64,000 nucleotides of DNA from contig NC_088775.1 in NCBI RefSeq assembly GCF_954871325.1, forward strand, positions 44,989,561-45,053,560, written 5' to 3'. This document shows, one piece after another, positions 23,472 to 34,100 of the stretch. The notes beneath the pieces were generated by a model, which saw only the letters and a program-made list of their open reading frames with translations, searched no databases and was not told the origin of the DNA. Source of the DNA: Gordionus sp. m RMFG-2023. Taxonomy: Eukaryota; Nematomorpha; Gordioida; Chordodea; Parachordodidae. Position numbers and translations under genes: made by a program. Position 1 is the first letter of the stretch; every line of letters starts with the position of its first letter.

Positions 23472-26400
23472 TTTGTAGGAGCATCCACTGGAACATGCAT
23501 AAATCTCATCAATTTTCGTATATAATGTTTCACAATCTATATTGGAAATAAAATATATGGAGATTATTTGTTTTGTGTGTACATATTGGAATATGTTATT
23601 TCTTTTTATAATCTTACAAGATTCAAACATGATTTGTAACCAAGAGAATAAAATAATAGAAATATATTAATTAAGTAAACAAGTTTAAAATATTTGTTAA
23701 TAAACTTGGCTGATAAATTTATATAACCATAAAAAAGTTAATTTTACTAAAATCACATTTTAAGTCATTAAATTGAAAAATAATCAAAACTTTTTATTTA
23801 CATTTGGAATCAGGAAATGATTGGTTGGATAATTTACAACCTTTAGAACAAGCCTCATAAAATTTGTTCATCTGTAATTATTAGAAAACAAAATATTTTA
23901 TATATTATTTCTTTTCTTTAACTTTTTCTTAAATTATTCTCTAATTAAAATTTTCTATTTAAAATGTACAAATATTTAAGATATATATATATATTTTTAT
24001 GTATCCAGTATATTGCCATATGATATCCTCTATATTATTAAAATTTTAATTGTTTTTTCATGGTGTTAGTTGGGTCTATTGTAGGTGTTATAGGTTAAGG
24101 AACAAGTTTTGGTTAGAGATGAACTAATGGCTGAATATATTTTCGATGTGCTAGATATTATTTTTATTCTTCCCTTGGTACCAAATCTTTATCGTGATAA
24201 ACTTAGCAACCAATATCAGTTTATTGTAGGTGTTATAGGTTAAGAAACAAGTTTTGGTTAGAGATGAACTAATGGCTGAAGAATTTTTTGAAGTGCTAAT
24301 GATATTATTTTTATCCCACCCTTGGTACCAAATCTTTATCATGATAAACTTAGCAACCAATATCAGAGCAATGGGATATATTCCATTTAATTAAGACCGT
24401 TAAATATGTTCTAATATTGAAGAGTAATCTTATAGTGAAAGTGGTGTTATAATAAATTATGAGGGATGGCCTAAAATAATCAATTATGTCAGCTGAATTT
24501 TTATTTAAAAAAATGAATATACTGGTTTGACAAAATATCTAATATCCAAATGTCCATATATCCCTAAATTTCAGGATATTTTTCCTTTTTTAGGCAAAAA
24601 TTTAAACTCAAAATAATTATTATCTTAAGTAATTTTTGGAAAAATAACTTTTACTAATCCATTCTTAGATTATATCCTAAATATATATACTTAAAGGTTA
24701 TGAATGGTTGGAGCTAGAGGTCTGCATTACATGGGTTTTTAGCCCTTCCACCCATCTAAGTGGGTGGGTAGGCAGGTTAAAAAATTTACAACTTTTATTT
24801 GTTATTTAAAATCATTTATATAAACATTTTAAAAAATTGTAGATGAAATTACAACATTTTTAATACCAATCAATATCTGAGGATGTATTGATATAAAAAC
24901 ATGTATTTGCATGGAAGAATATAATATCAACATGGATGAAAATCTTATTTTACCCGTTTCTCCAAAAGCAAAGAGAATTCAATTAAAGGTATAAAATTAT
25001 ACATGCAATGATTGAAGTAGATAGTATCCACATCAAAATTAAAAAACAGATGGGAAGATGTGGTTGTTTCAGAGGAGAACACCTTACCTAATGACCTAAC
25101 AAAATATTTAAATCTTAAAGTAGCGAGTTTTGGATAATTTAGCAAGAATTTAGGCTACTAAACTTAATTGAAGTTTATCATTTATAAACAATTTAAATTA
25201 CTTTTTTGAAATTATTAATGGTTTCTATCTCACTTAGGTAGAAGATATACTTCAAATGAATATACTACTTTGGTGGAAGCGATAGGAAAAAGATTTATCG
25301 AAGCTATCAAGGTTAACCAATGCTTCTTCTGAATTAACATTACTGTAAGTAAAGAGAAAAAGTAATGTGCATGAATCCTGAAAATGTGGAATCATTATTA
25401 TTTTTACATTATAATTAGAAATAAATATTCCTTATCCATAATTTAAATTAAATATTTTTTTTCGTTAATATAGCAATTTCCTAAATTATGAAACTTTTTT
25501 GTAAGGGTGTAGCACTTAAGCTAATTTATTTAAATTAGATTTTAAAAAAATTGAAGTAATGAGATTAATTAAAATTTAGGGTGGCATGGGTGAATTTTTT
25601 TTTTATATAAATGGTAGTCATGTAAAAAATATTAGGCTAATGGATGGGTAAAAATTTTAGACTCATGGGTGGGTGGGGGGATTATTTTTTAAAAACCATG
25701 GATGGGTTGGGCTGGGAGATTAAATTAAATTTTTTTAACAATATTAGAAGGGCAAGCTTGTGGGTTAAAAACCCACCAATTGCAGACCTCTATTTGAAGC
25801 TACTTCCCAGTCATAATAGCAATCTGTTATAAAATAAAAAAAATTGAGAGCTGTGATTGAATTATGCATAGGGCATTTGAGAACTTAGCGAATTCTATAA
25901 GCAGACATAATCTGAACTGTCTACATAGTTACAGGGCAAAAACACCAGCATTTAACATAGCATCAATTGTGAACTAACATATCTAACCACATAGAGTCTC
26001 AAGCCTATTTTCAGAAGATAGTTCAGGAACTGATAGTCTCACATCAAGCCCTTATGATATGGGCAAATATTCTTACAGGTGTCCTTTCAAACATAAATTT
26101 AATATTCTCTCATGCTTGCCAAAATTGAAGAAATAAACAAGCAGTTTAATTTCTTATAGTAACTTAATAAAAAGGGTTTTTGCCAACGTACAAAAATTCT
26201 AAGGCCATTAAATAAGTTGTTCATCAATAAAATTTAACTCTGGTTATTTAGTTTAGTTTATCATAATTTTTTTATTTCTAATTATTCACTTACTTTTTCA
26301 ATTATCTTACATCTCCACATTCTTTTTTGTAAAAGAAAATTAATAAAAACCTTTCCCTCCCCCTCAGTTAAATTGTATTTTCCACAGGCATCTTCTAAGC

Positions 26401-26479
26401 ATCTGTTCTTCTCCTGGGCATTTATCGCGAGTATTAAAATCCATATGAAGGCTACAATTTTTAATAACATTGTTTCAGT
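23472..26479 (-). CDS. secreted/type I membrane protein gene, TMEM59-like, three exons
   Basis: Three minus-strand exons join in frame. Exon 1 (26479-26294) follows an ATTTTAG acceptor, so a 5' UTR intron is likely. Its ATG is at 26470, and it encodes a signal peptide (MLLKIVAFIWILILAINAQ), then RCLEDACGKYN and RMWRCKIIEK, and ends at a consensus GTAAGT donor in phase 0. Exon 2 (23871-23802) follows ATTACAG, reads MNKFYEACSKGCKLSNQ and exits in phase 1. Exon 3 (23536-23472) enters in phase 1, reads CETLYTKIDEIYACSSGCSYK in two runs, and exits in phase 0. The paired ACxxGC motifs with CE and DE-x-YAC resemble the luminal cysteine repeats of TMEM59 (ECES..., DEQYACHLGC), a Golgi/endosomal type I membrane protein. 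The membrane anchor and tail were not found and should lie below 23472. The homology call rests on motif spacing only. Confidence 0.55.
24077..24366 (+). repeat. 145-bp tandem duplication in an intron
   Basis: Two adjacent copies (about 24077-24221 and 24222-24366) run from TATTGTAGGTGTTATAGG to CTTAGCAACCAATATCAG, differing at a few positions. They lie in the large intron between exons 1 and 2 of the TMEM59-like gene. Confidence 0.8.
24715..25792 (+). mobile_element. hAT element relic inside an intron, 1.08 kb
   Basis: The ends are inverted TAGAGGTCTGCA repeats, each followed inward by a run of GGGTTTTTA type, and the flanking octamers gttggagc and tttgaagc match at 6 of 8. Plus-strand remains include NDLTKYLNLKVASF near 25085-25130 and LLWWKR near 25268, followed by KDLSKLSRLTNAS. 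These are the hAT dimerisation-domain hallmarks that precede the terminal SAPxER block. The catalytic part is missing and frames are broken. It sits in the antisense direction within intron 1 of the TMEM59-like gene. The terminal repeat is related to that of the MITE at 5498-5960. Confidence 0.75.
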
Positions 26480-29164
26480 CTAAAATAAAATACATTATAA
26501 ATTTAAGTTTCAAATAATTTATAAATAATACTAGATAGCTTTAAAAAATAAGTATAATGTAATTTAATGTGATAGAAATGTCGAATTAAAAAAATTTATT
26601 AAACCTTTATTCGATATATATTAAAATGGAGATTTTGGAATGTATTTAAGAAATTAGCAAAAAATAAAATTAAACGATAAATAGATTATATGATCACGTG
26701 AATGTCATATGATCTAAAACAAATAAGATCTTATGAAACTGACTAATTTATTTGTTTATAATCTAAATTGCTCTTATTATCCTCAAAGTGTTTTCAAAAT
26801 CATTATGACTTTTACACCAAAATATATCAAAGCTTTATTTTAAAAATGTAAATAAAGTTTGATAAATTAATATCTGATCTTCTTTTTTACTTGATTCCTT
26901 AAAATTTAATATTATGCGAATTGAAAGTGAAATTATTTTTAAGAAAATTGATATATGATCTAAATTTGGTCATACATAAAATATATTTAATCTTTTATAT
27001 ATTTCGACCTAGGAAATAGATGTTCGACAAAGCTCATACACCTAATTAAATATTTAAAATAGACAAATACAATATTACAAACCATCTTAGGGACAATTAG
27101 GTTATTCTATCTCCATTTTTGATAGATCAATTATTTAAGGATATACCTATTTACATTAAAAAATCTCATACTTTTAACTTATAAAATTAATTTTAGCCAG
27201 AATTAGATTTTTCTATTTCCCTATTTCTTATTATTGTTAAAATATATTATTCCATTCATAAAAAACAATCAATCCATCCAGCATATAATTCTTTAAAACG
27301 CTTTAAAGTATTACGTAAATTGAATTAAGAGTTATTTTAACTGATTTTATGGTTTTATATATAGATGCTGATATTACTGACCCAAAAAAACAAAAAATTA
27401 AAAAGAATATTTCTTATCATAATAAAATAATATTACATTAATTTTTATCCATTCCATTAAATAAATTTCAATTTTTAAAATAAAATTTTAGTCTGTTGTC
27501 TTGTTTACATTAGTACTTATTATTATTCAATAATATTTTTGGATTTAGAAGGAAGTTGTTTATAGATAGGAATAATATTTCTTATATATAATAAAAATTT
27601 GGTATTTATTCTATCTCATGCTTTGGAATAAAAAAAAAATTTTTTTAGAAATATATTATGGTATTTTATATTATTAAGTGATGAGGAAGTAATAAATATA
27701 AACATCCTTAAGTTAAAAAAAATAAATTAGGAAAGCTTTCATAATATTCAGAATACATATAAGGAATTTCTAAAATTGCTCCTGTAAAGTTGAAAAAAGT
27801 GGAGATTTAATAATATAATTCTCAGGTGACAAAATATTATGTATTTAGGAAAGAAAAATTATAAATTATTTTAAAAAAAGAGATCTCAAAGGAAATTGTA
27901 AAAGAGAGAAGAAGGGAGAAGAAGATAGTACCAGAGAGTTTATAATTCTATGCAATTGATATAGATGAGGTTGAGATATTTTATCTTATTATTTTTTTAA
28001 AAAATAATAAATTTCTGGAATAATCAAGAAAGTTATTTCACCTAAAGCGATTCTTAGTTTGCTTTGTTTGTAGGATTTTTATCTTCAATTCTCTGAAAAA
28101 TAAAAGCTGATATGATTAGTTTGTATCTAATAAATCAAACTGTTGAATTAATTTTTAACGTAAACTATTGAAAGATAATGAATAGAAACCTGGAAAAAAT
28201 ATGATAACTTAAATGTTGTTATATTCAAAAAATAAAGTGCCCAAAGCTAGGATTTGAGCTGATTTAAAAAAAATCTATTTTTTTTATCCAGAAAATAATA
28301 TGCAAGATAGAAGAGATTACTCATGATGGCACATAGGTTTTAACAACTATTTTAGTTTATCAACACAACTCAAAGCTTGATAGGTGGAATTATTTTTTGG
28401 TTATCCAAACTTTATGCCATCTATGAGGTATTAATGCAAAATTTTGGGGAATTTAAGTAATGGGGAAATTGGAAAAAAATAATGGAAAAAATGGGGAAAA
28501 TAGGAGAAAATAAGAAATTAAACCATAAAATATTTAATTTTTATAGATATAAAGGCTACGCCCTAGCACGGCCTTCGCGGGAGGGGGGGTGCAGTCTTCA
28601 CCAATAGCGCGGATTCAGAAATTCACATGATCATAAAAAGTGTTAAGTAATAAATATATCGTGAGATATCAGATTTTAAATATATATATATAATAAAGGT
28701 ATGGAGCTGATCAGAAGGGAAATACTGTTAAGATCGACAGAATGGTTAAGTTAAAAATGGTAGTATTCAGAATATATATATTATTTATTTAAATTATTAA
28801 ATATAATACTATGTATTGTTATCTCAATCTGATTATAATAAAATAACGATTCATGTATAGTTTTTAGTGAATTATACAAAATGATTAGCGTTGATAAAAA
28901 AGATATTGTTATAGAAGACGAATGTGAAACTCAAAAAATGCTAGGATCTTTGCGAATAGTTATTGAACCTTATTTAAATAATTAAAATATCATATATATG
29001 GTCATATAAATTAGCGCACCACATATCGTTTTTTTACTGAGTAATACAAAATTAGCAGTAGGGATAAAAGAGAATAATGGTATGTGCAACGGAATAGTAA
29101 GTTTTAAAAAGGTAGACCCTTAAGAATAGATTTATAATTTAATTTAAATTATAAAAATAAAGTA
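26480..29164. other. gene-free AT-rich stretch with one GC-rich patch
   Basis: No coding region was supported on either strand. At about 28555-28620 there is a short GC-rich patch (GGCTACGCCCTAGCACGG, CTTCGCGGGAGGGGGGG) that could be an element end. CACGTG occurs at 26697. The promoter and first non-coding exon of the minus-strand gene ending at 26479 should lie in this interval but could not be fixed. Confidence 0.4.
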
Positions 29165-30405
29165 ATATGTATATAGGGAAAGGAAGGTAAATGAAAAGAA
29201 AAAGGGAAGGGAATAAAAAGGTAAAAGAAAAGGAAACTAGAAAGGAGAAGGGTAGGAAAATATAAAAGAAAGGAAAAAAGGGGGAAATGAGAAAGTAAGA
29301 AAAGGTAGAGGAAAGGGAAAAGAGAAAGTGAAAGGAAAAATAGAAAGGGAAAGTAAGGGGAAAATGTAAAGAAAAGAATAAAGCGAAAGGAGAAAGAAAA
29401 TAAAAAGCGAAAGGAAAAGAAAAAAAAAGGGAAAAGAAAAAGGAAAGGGGGAGAGGAAAAGGGAAAGAAATATGTAAAGAAAAACCATAGGTAAAGAGGG
29501 AAATGAAAAGAAAATAGGTAAAGGCAAAAAGAAAGAAAGAAAAAAAAAGAATGGAAAGGAAAGGAATAGAGAAGAAAAGAGAAATAATAAGAGAGACATA
29601 AAAAGGAAAGGAAAAAAATAAAAAGAAAAAAAGGTAAAGGTAAAAAGAAGAAAGAAATAGAAAGTAAGAAAAAAAGGAATGGAAAGGAATAGAGAAGAAA
29701 GGAGAAGATAATAAGAGAGAAATTAAAAGGAAAAAAGAAAAATAGAAATAAAAGGGAAAATTTAGAGGAAATTAAAAAGGAAAAAGGTAATGAAAAGGTA
29801 AAGATGAAGGGAATGGGAAAGAAAAAGGGAAAGTAAAAGAAAATGAAAAAGTAAAAGCAAAAAGGTAATGAAAAGGGGAAGGCGAGAGGAGAATGAAAAG
29901 AAAAGTAAAGTAAAAGGGAAAAAACAAGGTTAGGAAAAAGGAAAGTGGGAGAAGGAAAAGACCAATGAAGGAAAATAAAAAGAAAAATAAAAAGAAATGG
30001 AAAAAGGTAAAGAAAAGGGGAAAGGAAAAGTTAAGGGAAAATAAAATATAGGAAAGGAAAAAGTTAAAGAAAAAGCGAAAGAAGGAATAGGTAAAAAAAG
30101 AAAAGGGAATAGGGAAAGAAATTAGTAAAGGAAAGGGGAATGGAAAATAAAAGGTATAGGAAAAGAAAAAAGAAAAGAGAAGAAGGGGAAAGAAAAAGGA
30201 AAGGGAAGGAAAATGGCAAAGCAAAAGGAGAAGGGAAAAATGGGAAGGAAAGTAAAAAGGATAAAGGAAATAAAGGGGGGAAGGGAAAGAAAAGAATAAG
30301 GGAGATATAAAAGATAGAGGGAAATGTAAAACGAGAAGACAGAGAAATAGGAAATGGGAAGGAAGAAGGAAATAAAAATGAGAAGGAAAAGAAAAAAAAA
30401 GAGAA
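29165..30405 (+). repeat. 1.2-kb purine tract (A/G-only on plus strand)
   Basis: The plus strand is almost wholly A and G for about 1.2 kb, made of GGAAA, GAAAAG and AAAGG words with rare T and very rare C. The unit length is irregular, so it is a polypurine low-complexity tract and not a clean microsatellite. Long minus-strand open frames here (29599-29237 and 30488-29772) encode only Phe/Ser/Leu/Pro and result from the base bias. Such tracts can form triplex (H-DNA) structures and stall polymerases. Confidence 0.85.
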
Positions 30406-30670
30406 GTGACTAACTTTATTTTGTGTGGTTGGTGTTGGTATAATTTGTTGGGTATCGTGATCTTTGGAACGTTTATTTTGTTGATCAACAGGCCATCTTT
30501 TTTTTGTTTGGCAGTGACAAATTAATCAATTTGTAAAATCATTAAGAGAGGTTAAGATAGGACCTATTTTCTAAAATAAAAACTAAATAAACAATCTAAA
30601 ATATAATGCACTGATCCTGAAGGAGAGTCAATATTAGGATCAACTCTAGAAATAGTGGGAATATCATTAG
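30406..30670 (+). repeat. direct repeat flanking the Ginger element, left copy
   Basis: TAACTTTATTTTGTGTGGTTGG, then GTTTATTTTGTTGATCAAC, then AATCATTAAGAGAGGTTA are matched in order and orientation at 41540-41785 on the other side of the 10.8-kb element. The copies are diverged, so the duplication is old. Confidence 0.7.
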
Positions 30671-30735
30671 TACCTAAAATATATGTAATCTAAAATGTAA
30701 GAAAGTATAAGAATATTTATGCATTTTTATATATA

Positions 30736-30890
30736 TGTTAGCGGCAATGTGAAAATTCCGGCAATGTATACATTGCCTGAATTTTTTCGGCAATGTGAGG
30801 TAGTGGTAGGCAATGTAAATGTGAGATTTCGGCAATGTCCCCGGCAATGTGAACATTGCCTGGTTATTTTAGGCAATGTGTTATTTTTGT
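30736..30890 (+). promoter_or_regulatory. left terminal block of GGCAATGT motifs
   Basis: About nine copies of GGCAATGT or its complement ACATTGCC lie within 150 bp, two of them arranged as palindromes such as GGCAATGTATACATTGCC. The right end (41384-41518) has the mirrored block with about eight. Repeated short motifs at transposon ends are commonly transposase-binding sites; that role is inferred. Confidence 0.6.
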
Positions 30891-31739
30891 AATATTATAT
30901 TATTAATAATTTTGTTTTTATTATTAATAATTTTTTTAAGATTAAAATTTTATTTGATAATTTATATTATTTTTTTAGATATAATAATATGTTTTTTAAA
31001 TATATTATTTGATTGATATTTTTTTTTAAATATATTATAATATATTTTAATTTGTTATATTAATTTTTTATATATTTTTTGATTGATATTTTTTATTATA
31101 ATGGTTTTTTATGTTTTTTATTATAATGGTTTTTTATGTATTTATTTTTCAGGTAAATTTTTTCTTGATATATTTTTTGACTAAATATTTTTTTTATTTT
31201 TTTATATATTTTTTGATTGATATTTTTTAATATAATGGTTTTTAATGTATTTATTTTTCACGTAAATTTTTTCTTGATATATTTTTTGATATCTAAATTT
31301 TTTTTTATTTTTTGTGTTATATTATTTTTTTAAATATATTTTTTGATTGATATTTTTTTTAAAATAATTTTTAGATAATATATTTTAATTTGTTATATTA
31401 TTTTTTTATATATTTTTTGATTGATATTTTTTAATATGATGGTTTTTTTATGTATTTATTTTTCACGTAAATTTTTTTTTGATATATTTTTTGATAGCTA
31501 ATTTTTTTTTTATTTATGTTATTATTATTTATTTAAATATATTTTTTGATTGATATTTTTTTTAGAGATAAGATATTTTAATTTATCATAATTTTTTTAA
31601 ATATATTTTTTGATTGATATTTTTTTTAATGATTTTTATATAATTTATTTTTAACATAATTTTTTATCTTTTGATTCCTAATTTTATAGGTAAAAGTGAC
31701 AAAAGGTATAATCGTAATTTTTGAACTTTTTTAAGTTTT

Positions 31740-33050
31740 TAAAAGCAATTTTAAGTGAAGATATATTATAGAAAAGTGACAATTGTCATAATCGTTATTT
31801 TTGAACATTTTGTAGTTTTTTTAAAGTAAATAGGTAAAATAAAAATGTTAAATTAATATTTCAGTGAAGATGTACTATGGAAAATTGACAATTGTCATAA
31901 TCGTTATTTTTGAACATTTTTTAGTTTTTTTAAAGTAAATAGGTAAAATAAAAATGTTAAATTAATATTTCAGTGAAGATGTACTATGGAAAATTGACAA
32001 TTGTCATAATCGTTATTTTTGAACATTTTTTAGTTTTTTTAAAGTAAATAGTTAAAATTATGTTTTGTAAACATGTTAAATTAATATTTCATTGAAGATG
32101 TACTATGGAAAAGTGACAATTGTCATAATCGTTATTTTTGAACATTTTTTAGTTTTTTTAAAGTAAATAGGTAAAAATATGTTTTGTAAAAATGTTAAAT
32201 TAATATTTCAGTGAAGATGTACTATGGAAAAGTGACAATTGTCATAATCGTTATTTTTGAACTTTTTTGATTTTTTTTAAAGTAAATAGTTAAAATTATG
32301 TTTTGTAAACATGTTAAATTAATATTTCAGTGAAGATGTACTATGGAAAAGTGACAATTGTCATAATCGTTATTTTTAAACTTTTTTTGAGTTTTTTTAA
32401 AGTAAATAGGTAAAAATATGTTTAATAAACGTGTTAAATTAATATTTCAATGAAGATGTACTATGGAAAAGTGACAATTGTCATAATAGTTATTTTTGAA
32501 CTTTTTTGATTTTTTTTAAAGTAAATAGTTAAAATATGTTTTGTAAACATGTTAAATTAATATTTCAGTGAAGATGTACTATGGAAAAGTGACAATTGTC
32601 ATAATCGTTATTTTTGAACTTTTTTGATTTTTTTTAAAGTAAATAATTAAAATTATGTTTTGTAAACGTGTTAAATTAATATTTCAGTGAAGATGTATTA
32701 TAGAAAAGTGACAATTGTAATAATCGTTATTTTTGAACTTTTTTGATTTTTTTTAAAGTAAATAGTTAAAATTATGTTTTGTAAACATGTTAAATTAATA
32801 TTTCAGTGAAGATGTACTATGGAAAAGTGACAATTGTCATAATCGTTATTTTTGAACTTTTTTGATTTTTTTTAAAGTAAATAGGTAAAAATATGTTTTG
32901 TAAAAATGTTAAATTAATATTTCAGTGAAGATGTAATATGGAAAATTGACAATTTTCATAATCGTTATTTTTGAACTTTTATGATTTTTTTTAAAGTAAA
33001 TAGTTAAAATTATGTTTAGTAAACGTGTTAAATTAAAATTTCAGTTTAGA
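31740..33050 (+). repeat. satellite array in the left arm
   Basis: About eleven head-to-tail units of 110-120 bp, each containing TGAAGATGTACTATGGAAAA, GTGACAATTGTCATAATCG and GTTAAATTAATATTTCA. ACAATTGT is palindromic. Units near the outer edge are the most diverged. The same units occur inverted in the right arm. Confidence 0.9.
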
Positions 33051-34075
33051 TATGTTTTATATTATATAGACACTAACAGGAATATTAACATTAAAATTCC
33101 TAAATTCGCTATTATTTATATATTGAAAATTAAAGATGAATTATTTTCCTGTAAATCGTCAATGCCTTGATTTGATTAATCTCGAGATTTCAGCATGAAT
33201 ACATTAATGACCTCAAATGATAAAAAATTTTACTATTACGATTACACCTTAATCTTCATAGCAGCCGGAAATGTTTTTTAACATAATTTATAATAGTAGA
33301 CCGATGTATAAATAAAATATTTTTAGGATTAATCTATTTTTTTCTAAAATATTAACTGCGAAATATTTAAATATAGAATCCTGCATCGGTTATTTGTATA
33401 TCAACTAACTATAATATCTTTGACTTATTTATTTCAATTCTGTGAGTAAATATATTTTAAATATTTATTCACTTTAGTGAACTATCTAAAATTACAAGTT
33501 AGAGCTATTGAGATGTATATCTATCATCTATCACTAAATACATTTTCATGAATATATTTATAAACGAAATAAATTTTAGCAATTAACTATGTTGCAATAT
33601 AGCGTACATTAAATACTATTAGCCCTTATATTTATTACTAAGATTATGCGTCAAACTATAAGTTCATCTAAGATTTTTTCGAGAAATTAAGGCCTTTGAG
33701 TAACTTTTTTTATACTATATTATATTGATAAATGCTAGGCTCTCTGTTTGAAGGCCTTTGGCCAGTTATTGTTTTAAATTTTCTTTAGGTTTATACTCTT
33801 TTTTTAAAAAAAAATTTCTCACAAATTTTATAAGGTCGTTTTTTTAATATTTTTGTGACATAGTGGTATATTCTTAATTATTTTTAAATAATATTTACTA
33901 AATCAGACATATTTGGTAAAATGGGTGGGAATTTTTTACTTCCCCCCTCCCCCCAACATTATACGCAACTTAATATTATGTTAAAATACATTTTTACGCC
34001 ATATTATTAATGGATATCTGGTAGCAAGCCTTCCCTATAAGACTATATCTTCATAATAGAAAAAACAATATTATT
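33051..34075 (+). repeat. inner unique part of the left inverted arm
   Basis: About 1 kb matching the reverse complement of 37470-38500 almost base for base, including a C-run (CCCCCCTCCCCCC) near 33945 that appears as a G-run near 37590. It has no coding potential. It ends just before the transposase ATG, so it probably contains its promoter. Confidence 0.85.
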
Positions 34076-34100
34076 CTCAAATATTTTTTACACATTCATA

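Noticed and set aside
29237-30488. Long minus-strand open frames rich in Phe, Ser, Leu and Pro
   Set aside because: They result from the polypurine tract, where T- and A-containing stop codons are rare on the complementary strand. There is no domain or start context.
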